NCBI RefSeq assembly: GCF_004664715.2
Contig: NC_051070.1
Location: 48,359,956 to 48,423,955 of the forward strand
Source of the DNA: Peromyscus leucopus
Lineage: Eukaryota > Chordata > Mammalia > Rodentia > Cricetidae
Direction of reading: 5' to 3'
Length of the DNA: 64,000 bases
This document shows positions 53,663-63,915 of this stretch, piece by piece. Position 1 is the first letter of the stretch. Each line of letters starts with the position of its first letter. The notes under the pieces were generated by a model. It was not told where the DNA came from. It made no database searches and worked only from the letters and a program-made list of their open reading frames with translations. Position numbers and translations under genes: made by a program.

Positions 53663-54556
53663 GGCTTTGGCTATCACCGGGTGGAAGAATACTGGGAGCC
53701 TGTGTGAGATGCTAGGTTGAACGGTTCAGGGCCTGGAGCGTTCTAGAAGTGCTCTACTCTAGCCTTGTGCTACCCCCAACCCCTGCACCTCTCTCTCCAG
53801 AGCATTTAATTTTGCGTTTGGGTGGGGAGTGGAGCTGCAAAGTGTAAGGTGTGAAAACCGAGGTAGGAGTTGCAGGAAGCCGAGCCGCCGGAGCCCCACG
53901 GGCCAGGTGAGTGTCCAGACGGTGTACCAGGCCCTATCTGCAGCCTTCAGCGGTTAGGGAAGGCTTCTGCAGCAGAGGTAGGGTGCTTGTCAGGGTGTGC
54001 AGGGTGGATGTGGGTGGACCTGCCCATGAGCATCCTGTGGCTGGAAAGATGACTCTAGGATGAGGAGGGAGAACCTGTCATTAAGAGAAGAGAGGGTATT
54101 TTATGCCTGTCCCTTGGTCATGTGCTTTCACCCGCCTCCTACCTTACAGTGGGAGTCAGACCACAGAGCTTTTATGCTCTGTTGTTTGAGGACTCTGGGA
54201 AACCCGCCGAGGCCTGGGATTTGTCAGCTGGTGGGACTGTCACTCTCCCCTGCCTGAACCGTCAGTGTCTGTGAAGATTCAGGGGGAGGCTTATCTGCTG
54301 CAGCCTGACTACTTCTACCCCACCCCCACCCTGTAGCCCCGGAGTTCTTGGCTAGGAACATATTTTAGCCATTGGAATCCATAGAGAGCTTGAGAATGAA
54401 ACCCGTTTTTGATAATGTGCTCTGTTCCATGATTTTGACCATGAAGATTTTTTCACTATTAAATGGAGTGGAACATTTGAAACCATGTTTTCTTTTTCTT
54501 TCAAGTGTGTGCCCCCAGGCCTGGCCACATGTGTTTTCTTAAAAATTGGTGTTCTC

Positions 54557-55064
54557 GACCACAACCCATAGAACCATAGAGGCTATATATATAGCATGGA
54601 GGTCCCTAGGACGACTGCGGCTTATAATAAATTTCGGTTTTACTCAATTATTGAAAAAAAAAATAGCCAAATGAATGGAAACACATGAACTATGAACCAA
54701 AGGCTGAGGGGCCCCCAGCTGGATCAGGCCCTCTGAATAGGTGAGACAGTTGATTGACTTGATCAGTTTGGGAGGCATCCAGGCTGTGGGACCGAGTCCT
54801 GTGCTCATTGCATGAGTTGGCTGTTTGAAACCTGGAGCTTATGCAGGGACACTTGGCTCAGTCTGGGAGGAAGGGACTGGACCTGCCTGGACTGAGTCTA
54901 CCAGGTTGATCGCAGTCCTCGGGGGGAGGACTTGCCCTGGAGGAGGTGGGAATGAGGGGTAGGCTGGGGAGGGGTGGGAGGGGGAGAATAGGGGAACCCA
55001 TGGCTGATATGTAGAACTGAATGGTATTGTAAAATAAAATAAAAAAAAAAAAAAGAAAAGAAAA
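54557..55064 (+). mobile_element. 5'-truncated L1 with exact 16-bp target duplication
   Basis: A 508-base L1 3' UTR insert ('ggaggtccctaggacgactg', 'aactatgaaccaaaggctgagg', 'gcatccaggctgtggg', 'gcttatgcagggacacttgg', 'gaggtgggaatgagggg' and A-rich tail). aaaaattggtgttctc lies on both sides (54541-54556, 55065-55080). The G-rich run at about 54958-54990 is the L1 3' UTR polypurine tract. Confidence 0.9.
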
Positions 55065-55080
55065 AAAAATTGGTGTTCTC

Positions 55081-55257
55081 AAGCTGGGTGTGGCTTTTTA
55101 TCCCCTTTTATTCCCACTTTTTATCCCAGCACTCAGGAGGCAGAGGCAGGTGGATCTCTGTGAGTCTGAGTCCAGCTTGGTCTACAGAGAGAGTTCCAGG
55201 ACAGCCAGGGTAACATAGAGAAACCCTGTCTTGAAAACAGCAGCAACAACAACAACA
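55081..55257 (+). mobile_element. B1 SINE immediately after the L1, sharing its target site
   Basis: B1 from 'agctgggtgtggc' to a CAA-rich tail, with a 20-base pyrimidine insert in the left half. The 3' flank aaaaacttgtgttttt (about 55260) resembles the duplicated L1 target, so both probably used one site. Confidence 0.8.
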
Positions 55258-55379
55258 ATAAAAACTTGTGTTTTTTCATGGATATATCTAGTTATAGATT
55301 GTTTTCTGCTATTGAATTGGTTTACTGGTTATTGAGACATTATCTTTTAGTCACTTTAAAATGTATTTTTACTAACGTT

Positions 55380-55720
55380 TAGAGAACTTTTTAAATGTAT
55401 TTAGGTCATGTTCATCCCATTAATTTCTCCTTTGCTCTGCCCCTCTGGCTGAATCCCTCCTGGCCAATGATTCCCCTTCTAGTTCCATGACTGTGTGTGT
55501 GTGATTCTCCTGAATTTGAGTAGGGTTGATTGGTTGGTGGCAGAGCGACTGTTAAATTGTCCATGCTCTGTTAAATATTCCCCCGGGCTCATGTGGTCAT
55601 CTGAATGTGTGTGCTCATTGTTTGTGTGCTCATCCATTCAGGAACTATATCCTTCCCCCCTTTCTTTCCATATTTTCTTCTGCCATTGATTGACTTCTTC
55701 CTTGTCAAGGCCCAGAGGAC
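55380..55720 (-). repeat. Possible antisense L1 3' UTR relic
   Basis: 'aggtcatgttcatcccattaatttctcc' and 'gaatttgagtagggttgattgg' recall reverse-complement rodent L1 tails. Weak. Confidence 0.3.
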
Positions 55721-56354
55721 TTCTGCTCTTAAGGCTTTTAAAGCACCGTGATTCAGTGCACATGGGGATCTAAATCACATCCAGATGTGCTCTTCCCTGT
55801 GGTGTGGTGTGTTACCAACATGCATGGTAGACCGCTTGTATTGAAAAGCCAGTAGCATACACATGCTTCCAAAATGATGACATGCGAGTACAGGCCAGGA
55901 CACCAGTTCATCAAAGAACAGCCCAAAGCTCTGCATCTTTGTCTTTGAACCGAATCTGTTGGAGATTTTGTGAGCCCTGGTAACCTTGTGTTTAATTTTT
56001 TTGCTGGTTCATGAAAGGGCAACGTTTGCCTCGCATCTGACCATTGGAAACTTTTTTATTTCAAGTGTTGACTACGAATGGTTCTGAGTGCTGAGGCAAG
56101 GTCAACTTTTCTACCCTATTGGTCAGTGATGCCGAGCTTTATCAGTCTTTAAAGGCTGTTGTAGACGCCTTCTGGAGTCCACTTCCTCGCTTGGCTGAGA
56201 CGTCTCTGCTGTTTGTTACCCATCTTCATCTTTGCTTGATCAAACCTGAATTTCCCCCCTTTCGGGTGTGCTTTTCTGTCCCCGTGTCCTGTTTGCCGTA
56301 TAGATCGAGAGTCTTTTATATAAAACCCTTGGGTTCTGAGCAGTGTTTTACTTC

Positions 56355-56394
56355 CTGTTCCTGTTCCTGTTCTCTGTTGCCCCCCCCCCCCCCC
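56355..56394. repeat. (TTCCTG)n followed by (C)15
   Basis: About three ttcctg units, then 15 C at 56380-56394. Confidence 0.9.
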
Positions 56395-56654
56395 ACGCTT
56401 CTGCAGGGTTCTGTGAGTTAAAGGGCAGAAGTGGTGATGAGGACATCGGTCAGGACACAACCCTTGAGCTGCTTACCCAGTTTGTGTGGCTCTTTTGGAA
56501 CGTTGTGTTTAGTTTTAGAGAGCTGTTCGCCTTGGGTTAGGTAGTTCACCAGTGCCTGAACCCTCCTGATCACGTCAGCCGTTGGCATTCGAGTGATTTG
56601 GTGTTAGCTGCAGGGGTCAAGTTATAAAGTTATAATATAGTATACAAAGTTTAA

Positions 56655-56750
56655 TAGCTGACTGGTCTCACACACCTGTTATCAGGGGTTGAGGCCAGCC
56701 TGGGCTCTAGAGTGAGACCCTGTCTGAAAAACAACAATAACAAAAATTGA
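56655..56750 (+). repeat. B1 fragment
   Basis: 'gactggtctcacacacctgttatc', 'ttgaggccagcctgggctctagagtgagaccctgtctg', CAA-rich tail. Confidence 0.7.
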
Positions 56751-56879
56751 CAAGTCTGTAAGACACAAAACCTTACTGTATTTCAATAGCTGAGTACTTA
56801 TTTTAGCAAAATAGCACAGCTCATGGGCAGCCTAGTGCCTGTCAGGTGCTGCTGTTGTGGTGCATAAAAGCTGTTTATT

Positions 56880-56886
56880 TGTTATC

Positions 56887-56933
<47 letters not shown>

Positions 56934-57208
56934 ACATGTGTTCATGCATATTTGAGCATGCGCATGTACGAGGAGGTCCAGAGGATGCTGATGCTGAGTT
57001 TCCTCAGTAGCTGTCTACCTTCTAAGAAAGGTCTCTCTCATTTAGTTTGAGCTCCCTTGGCCGGGGATCTGCTGCGGGGATCTGCTTGTTTCTGACTCCC
57101 ACCCCCACCTCCTCATGCCAGGCTTTTAAGTGGGTGCCAGGGATCTGAACTCGGGTCCTCGAGCTTGCACGACGGTTACTTGACTGACTGAGTCACCTCC
57201 CCAGCTCC
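56880..57208 (-). repeat. B4-type SINE, near full length, antisense, with (GT)n
   Basis: GT run 56889-56931, then 'gaggaggtccagaggatgc', 'ccttggccggggatctgctg', 'tgggtgccagggatctgaactcgggtcctcgagcttgcacgacgg' and 'gagtcacctccccagctcc'. Confidence 0.75.
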
Positions 57209-57589
57209 AGAGTTTCTTTTCTGTGCCAGAACTTTGCTATGATAGGTTTTTTGTTTTGTTTGTTTTTTAATTATAAGCAATGAGAATTGTTCAGTAAAAT
57301 AAAACAAACAACAAAAAACAGACTGCAAGAAAGAAGAGGGAAAAAAGAAGTCAGACTTCTAAGTTAGACTTGGTCTAGGAAAACTGGGTCTATGAGTGTA
57401 GACTGAAGCATGAGGGATATGGTATTGTTCTTCCTCTTAAGAGACCTGGGGCCTGTGTCTGCACACTGTAGGAAGAAATGATGCCTTTGGAAACCGCCAA
57501 GTAACTGAAAAGAAAGTGAGATTGTTTCCATGAAAACTGTGAGACTTGGACTGCTTTTGCATATTCCAGGATCAGAAGAGAAGGGAAAT

Positions 57590-57803
57590 TGTGTTTTATT
57601 TATTTTTATATTTTATGCATATGAATGTTTTGACTGAATATATATATGTCTGTGTACTGTGTGCTTGGTGTCCATGGAGGTCAGAAAAGGGGGTCGGATC
57701 CCTTAGAACCGTAGTTAGAGATGGTTGTGAGACACACTGTGGATGCTGGGAAATGAATCCGAGTCCTCTGTAAGAGCAAGTGTTCTTGACTACTGAGCCG
57801 GGA
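57590..57803 (-). repeat. B3-type SINE, antisense
   Basis: 'cttggtgtccatggaggtcag', 'ggtcggatcccttagaaccgtag', 'gctgggaaatgaatccgagtcctctgtaagagcaag', 'tactgagccgg'. Confidence 0.75.
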
Positions 57804-57959
57804 AATGTATTTTTGATAAGAGTTCTGTGTGTTCACAGTTTGCCTCAGCTGTATTCTCTTATACTGGCTAAATAAGGAGGGTATAGACCTGGGGGTGAGG
57901 GATGGGGCAAACACAAAAACAAATCAGAATAACGATGCTGATTTTCATAGCAGAAGTTT

Positions 57960-58165
57960 TTTTCCATCCTTCCTTCCCATCCTCCCTCCCTCTCTCTCCC
58001 TCCCCTTCTCCCTTTCTCCTTCCCTTCCTTCCTTACTTTCTTAAAACAGGGTCTCCTTATGTAGCTTGGCCAGCCTTGACCTCTCTCTATAGCCTTGAAC
58101 TTGATATGTGGTCCAGACTGGCCTTCAGTTGTGATCCCTCTGCTTCTGCTTCCAAATGTTGGGAT
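57960..58165 (-). repeat. CT-rich tract and B1 SINE, antisense
   Basis: A CTTCC/CTCCC tract (57963-58035) passes into a reverse B1 (58036-58165: 'aaaacagggtctccttatgtagcttgg', 'tggtccagactggccttcag'). Confidence 0.7.
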
Positions 58166-58522
58166 TTTTTTTTTTCCTTTAAATTAGAAATAATTGCTTT
58201 GCGATCAGTATGATTTTGGCCAAGGCAGGTGAGCTTGTTGACTTGAAGCCAACAGACTGCATTTAGGTCGTTGGGGAGTAGGTAATGGATTGTGGAATCT
58301 TCCCAGAGGCTGGCTTTTCTCCCAGCTTTCCTTGCTCCCTCTGCTGCATGGGCCCTAAAAGAGAGCATGAGATGGACAGGGCATGAGCCTTCCGAGAGCT
58401 CTGAAGTTTTCTTGTCACTGGTTTCCTCTTTTCTAATCCTCTGGCTTTCCATGCGGCCTTGAGTCTGACAGCAGACCCCTGGGCACTGTCCGTCTGCTAC
58501 AATATGCAGTCCAGTGATGCCC

Positions 58523-58590
58523 TTCCGTATTTTTGGTGTCTGTGTGGTGTGCTGTTCCGTATTTTTGGTGTTTGTGTGGTATGGTGTGTC
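58523..58590. repeat. Tandem duplication, unit about 35 bp
   Basis: Two units beginning 'ttccgtatttttggtgt(c/t)t' and continuing 'gtgtggt', head to tail. Confidence 0.85.
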
Positions 58591-58849
58591 ATACAGCTTC
58601 AGTATGCCCGACCTAGTGCAGCCGTCTAGCTTAGTTCTGAGTTAACTCACCCTCTTCTGCAGGCGGCAGTGACAGTTCAAAGTCCCACCATCAATAGACT
58701 GCCTGCCTTGCCTCTTCTAGACTGGTTTCGTTTTGCTTTTCCATGCCCTCCGTCACATGCTCCCGCTCTTCCCTGCCCTGCGGAATTGTGCGTGCCCAAT
58801 TCATACTCCATGAAGTCCCTGGCCTTCCCTGGCCTGCCCAAAGCAAGCT

Positions 58850-58879
58850 GCCCCCCCCCCCCCCGCCCCCCCCCCCCCC
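58850..58879. repeat. Poly-C tract, (C)15 G (C)14-like
   Basis: About 30 bases of C interrupted by one G; the complement can form G-quadruplexes and the C strand i-motifs. Base counts here are error-prone in sequencing. Confidence 0.9.
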
Positions 58880-58959
58880 AGCCTCTTCTTGAACATTTCG
58901 CTGTTGAATCATATGTCTCTCCAAGGTATATTTGTGTCGTTTCCTCATGCATTTTGTAT

Positions 58960-59822
58960 TTCATTATTTTCTTCTTTGGGTATACAGTCTTCCCTCACAG
59001 TGACTTTGTTTCTGTGGTTTTCGTTACCTGTGGTCAGCTGTTGTCCAAAAATATTAAACAGAAAATTCCAGAAATGAACAAATCATACGTCTTTACATTG
59101 TGGGCTATTCTGAGTGCATAATGAAATTAAGCTTCATTCTACTTCCTCCTGACCAGCATAGGAGTCACCCCTTTGCTTAATGTATCCATGCTCTATATGC
59201 TATCAACCCGTTAGTCACTGAGTAGTCTTTTTTGGTTATCTGGTCAACTGATGCATATAGCAGTCTTGTGTTCCAGTACTGTAGGTGAAGTTTCTCAGTC
59301 CTGCCTGGCCCTGTGGTCTGGACGAATCTCTCCCACCCACAGTCCCCTAGCCGCTTATAAAATAATCACTCAGAGGGTTAATATTAATTACAAACTGTAT
59401 GGCCTACGGCTCAGGCTTCTTGCTAGCTAGCTCTTATAACTTAACTCAACCCATGTCTCTTAGTCTATATGTCACCATGTGTTCCGTGGCTTTACCTGTA
59501 TCCCATTACATGATGCTCCTTGGATGGCAGGTTGGCATCTCCCCCCACTCTGCCTTTCTTCTCTCACTATCTCTCTTGGATTTTTCTGCTGGCTCCATCC
59601 TGCTCTGCCATAGGCCAATGTAGCTTTATTTATCAACCAATGGGAGAAACACATATTTACAGCATACAGAAAGATATCCCATATCATGGTACCCATTTTG
59701 TAGTAGTGTAACTCACCATCAGAGTACCTTTATCATTCATCTCACTTTGTCCCATTGAATGGGCCCAATACCACCTTACATCAGCACTAGAAGGGTGAGT
59801 ACAGTATAGTAGATTTTACTTG
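58960..59822 (+). mobile_element. Tigger-like (pogo/TcMar) DNA transposon relic, split by an LTR
   Basis: Left part to 59279: 'ttacctgtggtcagctgttgtcc', 'aaatattaaacagaaaattccagaaatgaac', 'ttgcttaatgtatccatgctctatatgctatc', 'cccgttagtcactgagtag'. Right part 59693-59822 has 'gaagggtgagtacagtatag'. It matches the non-coding flanks of Tigger elements; the transposase region is absent, so it is non-autonomous. Confidence 0.7.
59280..59686 (-). mobile_element. ERV2-type solo LTR, antisense, inside the Tigger relic
   Basis: A 407-bp element runs tgtaggtgaagtttc to gatatcccatatca on +; in its own sense it starts TGATATGGGATATC and ends CACCTACA. Flanks cagtac (59274-59279) and tggtac (59687-59692) agree at 4 of 6 bases. 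'ccaatgtagctttatttatcaaccaatggg' contains the U3 CCAAT and AATAAA (complement). Confidence 0.75.
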
Positions 59823-59839
59823 CACGCGTGCGTGTGCAT

Positions 59840-59876
<37 letters not shown>
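59840..59876. repeat. (GT)n microsatellite
   Basis: About 17 GT units, preceded by GCACGCGTGCGTG. Confidence 0.95.
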
Positions 59877-59879
<3 letters not shown>

Positions 59880-59918
59880 ATATGTTGGGGTAGAGACAGA
59901 CATTGCCTGAAGGGATGA

Positions 59919-60240
59919 AGTTGGGGAGATGGTTCAGTTGGTAAAGTGCTTGTGAGGACCCAAGTTTGATTCCAAGATCCTATTTTAGAAAAGCTGGGTA
60001 GAGTGGTGTTCTTAATCCCAGCTTTGGGGATACAAAAACAGTTGGATCCCCAAGGCTCTCTGACCAGCCAGACTAGCCTACTTGCTGAGTTCCAGGCCAA
60101 TGAGAGACCGTGTCTAAAAAAAGGAATGGAGCAGAATAGTACCTGAATTGTGCTCTGGCTTCTACAAGCATACACATACACATATGCTTGCACACACATG
60201 TATGCATGCATACATATGTATGTCTATACACACCCCACAA
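59919..60240 (+). repeat. B4/RSINE1-type SINE
   Basis: 'ggggagatggttcagttggtaaagtgcttg', 'aggacccaagtttgattcc', 'cagccagactagcctacttgctgagttccaggccaatgagagacc', then CA-rich tail. Confidence 0.75.
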
Positions 60241-60296
60241 AAAGTGACCACATTTATCACAGTATTTTTATTAGTTATTGCTTTTTTATCATTTTA

Positions 60297-60482
60297 AAAA
60301 TTATGTATATTTGTGTGTATGTGTTTGTATGGGTATGTGCATGTGAGTGCAGGTACCCAAGAAGGCCAGTAGAAGGCGCTGTGACAAGAGGTTGTGAACC
60401 CGATGTGGGAGCTGCAAATCAAGCTCAGGTCCTCGGCAAGAGTATCCAGTGCTCTTAACTGCTGAGCCATCCCTCTAGCTCC
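60297..60482 (-). repeat. B3/B2-type SINE, antisense, with CTCF-like motif
   Basis: 'ggttgtgaacccgatgtgggagctgcaaatcaagctcaggtcctcggcaagag' and 'aactgctgagccatccctctagctcc'. CCAGTAGAAGGCGC at 60366-60379 differs from the CTCF core at one base, the known CTCF-bearing part of this SINE group. Confidence 0.75.
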
Positions 60483-60995
60483 TGCTAGTGACTGTTTTTT
60501 ATGTCCTACTTTGCCTATTTGGAAACTACACTTTAGCGTAGGCATGCGTTGACAGGAGGAAGCATTCTCTCCACAGAGCTGAGTACCAGCTGTGTTTTCA
60601 ACCACCCATCTCGGACGTGGACTGTTTCCCTCTCAGAAAAGGGGGAAGTGCGCTGCTTTCCCCAGGTTTAAGTTTCTTCCTTCTTCACTGGCTCCTGAGT
60701 GTGGCTCTTCAGGGACTTTCCTGATTTTCTGTGTGGGCCTTACAGGTCTACCACCAGAACTGTGAGATAGACTGCAGCGCTCATCTGACTTCTCTTTCCT
60801 GCCCTGGACTCTGCACTTTGGTCTGTTATCTTGGATCTACCGTGAGGTTGTCCTATATGTGTGCACTGTTAGTTGGTCTTCTGCCATTTTCCTGATGCTC
60901 GCTTTATTTGGCATCAAGTGACTTCTAAGGAATTCTGGAAGAGCTGGGCAAAATTTTTTTTGTAACCGATAGCAGATAAAGAAAACCGGTAAATA

Positions 60996-61140
60996 AAATC
61001 TGGGTGTGGTGACACTTGCCTGTAATTTCTGCACTCAGGGGAGGCTGCATCTGGAGGATCATACGTTTGAGCCTAGCTTGGGCTACACTGCACATTTCAG
61101 GCCAGCCTAAGCTACATAGTGACCCTTGAGCGAATAAGAA
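60996..61140 (+). repeat. Old B1-family SINE
   Basis: 'ctgggtgtggtgacacttgcctgtaatttctgcactcag' to 'ggccagcctaagctacatag'. Confidence 0.7.
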
Positions 61141-61269
61141 ATCAAACAGCATATGCTTGTCAAAACTTTGGGGAAAAGGGAACCCTTATTCATACACTGT
61201 TAGTAGGAATGTAAATTAGTGTAGCCACTATGGAAATCATTGTGGAAGTTCCTCAAAAAAACAAGAAAC

Positions 61270-61497
61270 GGGGCCAGAGAGCTGGCTCAGTGGTTAAGAG
61301 CATTTACCTTCTTGCAGAGGACCTGGGTTTGGCTCCCAGCATTCCATGGTGGCTCACAACTGTCTTGTAATTACAGTTCCAGTAATTACAAATCTAACTC
61401 CTCCTTTGACCTCTGCAGGCTCCTGCAGGCACATGGTGCACATATGTACACTCAGGCATAGCACATACACATGTACTGTATAAAAATAACATTAAAA
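61270..61497 (+). mobile_element. B2 SINE inside the L1
   Basis: 'ggccagagagctggctcagtggttaagagcatttacc', 'gcagaggacctgggtttggctcccagc', 'catggtggctcacaactg', A-rich end. cctcaaaaa recurs on both sides, an imperfect target duplication. Confidence 0.85.
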
Positions 61498-61829
61498 AAC
61501 CCCTCAAAAACCATGAAATGGAACTAGCATGGATCTAGCTGTACCCCTCTCAGATTTACACTTCAAAGAGTTCATATCAGTGTTCAGGAGAGACAGCTAC
61601 ACACCTGTGTTTATAGCAACACTGTTCATGATAGCCAAGTTATGAATCAGCTTAGACGTCCATCGATAGATTTAAAAATGTGACAGGTAATGGTCATACT
61701 CAGCCACCAGGAAGAACAAGATGCCATTTGCAGGAAAATGGATAGAACCAGAGATCATGTTAAGCAAAATAAATCAGGCTCAAAAAGGTGACTATTGCTT
61801 GTTTTCCTCTCATATCTGGAATCTAGACT

Positions 61830-61994
61830 TTTTTCTTTTTTTGGTTTTTCTTTTTGGTTTTCCGAGACAGGGTTTCTCTGTATAGCTTTGCGCCTTTCCT
61901 GGAACTCACTCTGTAGCCTCGAACTCACAGAGATCCACCTGCCTCTGCCTCCTGAGTGCTGGGATTAAAGGCATGCGCCACCACCATCCGGCTT
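61830..61994 (-). mobile_element. Young B1 SINE, cricetid type, with exact 13-bp target duplication
   Basis: Near-consensus reverse B1 lacking about 10 bases of the middle ('tgtagcctcgaactcac'). tggaatctagact flanks it exactly (61817-61829, 61995-62007). Confidence 0.92.
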
Positions 61995-62180
61995 TGGAAT
62001 CTAGACTCGTAAAAGAAGCACTTGAAAGTAGAGGGGACTGTTTGAAAAAGGGGAGGATAGGGGTTTGAATAAGATCAAAGCACATGATGTTTATACATGA
62101 TAATGTGATGATGCTCATTATTTTGTACAGTGAATATATACTAGTAAAAGAAACGAGCAGATAAAAGCTGGTCAGTTTGT

Positions 62181-62207
62181 AGTGTGTGTGTGTGTGTGTG
62201 TGTGTGT
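62181..62207. repeat. (GT)n microsatellite
   Basis: About 13 GT units at the edge of the L1. Confidence 0.9.
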
Positions 62208-62284
62208 TGTCTAAATTGGGTGTCTTTAATCTTACTACTTTTTAAATTTATTTAAAATCTTACTTTTTAATTTATAATTTCCTT

Positions 62285-62485
62285 TTTTAGAATTTTAAGT
62301 TTTATGTGTAAATTTTAAGTGTTTTGTGCCCATGTGTGTCTGTGCAGCATTTGGGTGCCTGGTTTAGAAGGGGGGGTCAGATTTCCTGGAATTGGAGCTA
62401 CAGGTGGTTGTGAGCTGCCTTTCGAGTGCTGGGACTCAAACTTAGGTCCTCTGTAAAAACAAGTTCTCTGAACTGCCTTAAAGCT
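62285..62485 (-). repeat. B3-type SINE, antisense
   Basis: 'gcccatgtgtgtctgtgcagc', 'cctggaattggagctacaggtggttgtgagctgcc', 'gctgggactcaaacttaggtcctctg'. Confidence 0.75.
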
Positions 62486-62552
62486 TTATTATAAGGAACT
62501 TGCAAATAAAAACCATCCCACTTGAGCTTAGTTTTGACCCTCACTCAATGTG

Positions 62553-62718
62553 GAGCTCATGGTTCGGCTGTTAGCAAGCTTCCGGGATCTGCCTGCCCCA
62601 TGCTAGCCTGACAGCCACAGATGGTGCTATGTGCTTTTCTTGGGGTGCTAGCGGGCAGAACTCAGGTCCTCAAACTTGCACAGTAGGCCCTTTACCAACT
62701 GAAGCATCTCCCCACCCA
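62553..62718 (-). repeat. B4-type SINE, antisense, partial
   Basis: 'cttccgggatctgcctgccccatgctagcc', 'ggggtgctagcgggcagaactcaggtcctcaaacttgcacag', 'gaagcatctccccaccc'. Confidence 0.7.
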
Positions 62719-62919
62719 GTCTGCATTTTTGGGTACCTGTCATATATAAGGAGGGGTGGATTTAAAAGAAAACAGATGTAGTTTTATCTACTTCATCGAC
62801 TCCAGAGAAGATTAAAGAAATGATGCATTTGCAAGTACTTGACATGTTTAAGTATTCTCGTTAACAAGTGTTAACTTGCCTGCGAAGACTTGAAGCCCGT
62901 AGCTAGAGGGGCTCTCATC

Positions 62920-63115
62920 AGGATAGCTCAGTGGTTAAAACTGGTTCCCTTTACCTCCTAAGACTTGAGTCCAGGTCTTATCTTTTGTCTCTGAAAACCT
63001 TCTCTTAGGCCAGATAAATCTTCCCGTTGCTTTCTTTACCTGTGGAATGGGGGCTAATAATACCTCGTAGAGTTGTGGGGAGGGTGGTGATTATCCAGCA
63101 CCCCGGTGCCAGATA
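62920..63115 (+). repeat. MIR SINE, sense, diverged
   Basis: 'tttctttacctgtggaatgggggctaataatacctcgtagagttgtggggagg' is the MIR 3' half; 'gctcagtggttaaaactgg' upstream may be its head. Confidence 0.6.
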
Positions 63116-63866
63116 CGGCTTCAACGTGTATTCTATGTTTAGAGCTTGCCAGGTGTTCTGCTTTGAGCGTGGGCGGGCTTAGTCACTCATGGCCACGCCT
63201 TTCTGTTGCCTTCAGAGGAGGGAGTCTGGACACCGTAGAAACCATTCCTTCGTATCTTTCTGCCAGTAATGTTGAGGATAGTGACTCCCGGAGGATTCTC
63301 TCCGTTGGCCAAGGTCACAATAGCAAGAGTGGTGGGTGCCTGCGCCAAGTTAGCCTCTCATTGCCCCGTGTTGAAGAGCTCTTGCTGCAGTCAGGAGGCC
63401 ACACTGGAAGGGAGGGGAGGCTTCTGTCTCTCTGTAAAGGTCTCAGATCGTACTCAGCTAGACCAGCCTTGTGGTAGACCCCACAAGGATCCGAGAATGC
63501 TCTGAAACCCATAATGACATCTGGTCCAAAGCTGGGGAGAGTGTCCCGATACCAACAGTAGTCACGGATTAAGCCTGTTAGTTCAGGATTTCACTGCCTG
63601 TGGTTTGGGGGACTTGCACAGGCCCCTTGTGAATTGGATTCCAAGCTCTTAACAGTCCTGTTGGGCAGCCCTGGTTCACAAACTGTAGGCCACAGAGTTG
63701 TTTTTGTAGCAACCTTTGTAATTTAGAATTTGCTCTTCCAGGTTTCCTGTGAAAAGAATGTTAGTTCTTCTACCAACCCAGGAAGGTCTATTTAACCCTA
63801 GCAGATGCAGGCCCTTGTGTTAATGGTGAATTCTTTCTTCTTTTTCTTGTGTGTATGGGTGTGCAT

Positions 63867-63868
<2 letters not shown>

Positions 63869-63901
<33 letters not shown>

Positions 63902-63915
63902 TGCGCGCACACGCG
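63869..63915. repeat. (GT)n grading into GC-alternating tract
   Basis: Strict purine-pyrimidine alternation over about 47 bases, GT units then GCGCGTGCGCGCACACGCGC; Z-DNA-prone and partly palindromic at its right end. Confidence 0.9.

Larger units (their letters stand above)
61150..62160 (+). repeat. Old L1 3' region, sense, interrupted by B2 and B1
   Basis: Pieces 61150-61269 ('cactgttagtaggaatgtaaattagtgtagccactatgg'), 61498-61829 ('atagcaacactgttcatgatagccaag', 'ggaaaatggatagaacc', 'gagatcatgttaagc') and 62008-62160 keep L1 ORF2-tail order. Frames are broken. Confidence 0.8.

Noticed and set aside
57240..57330. Hairpin from T-rich and A-rich complementary arms
   Set aside because: Arms are low-complexity (TTTG/CAAA) and imperfect; expected by chance near A/T-rich SINE tails.
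63660..63725. hAT-like terminus 'cagccctggttcacaaactgtaggcc'-type start near 63667
   Set aside because: Resembles a Charlie terminus, but no second terminus, 8-base duplication or internal match was found.
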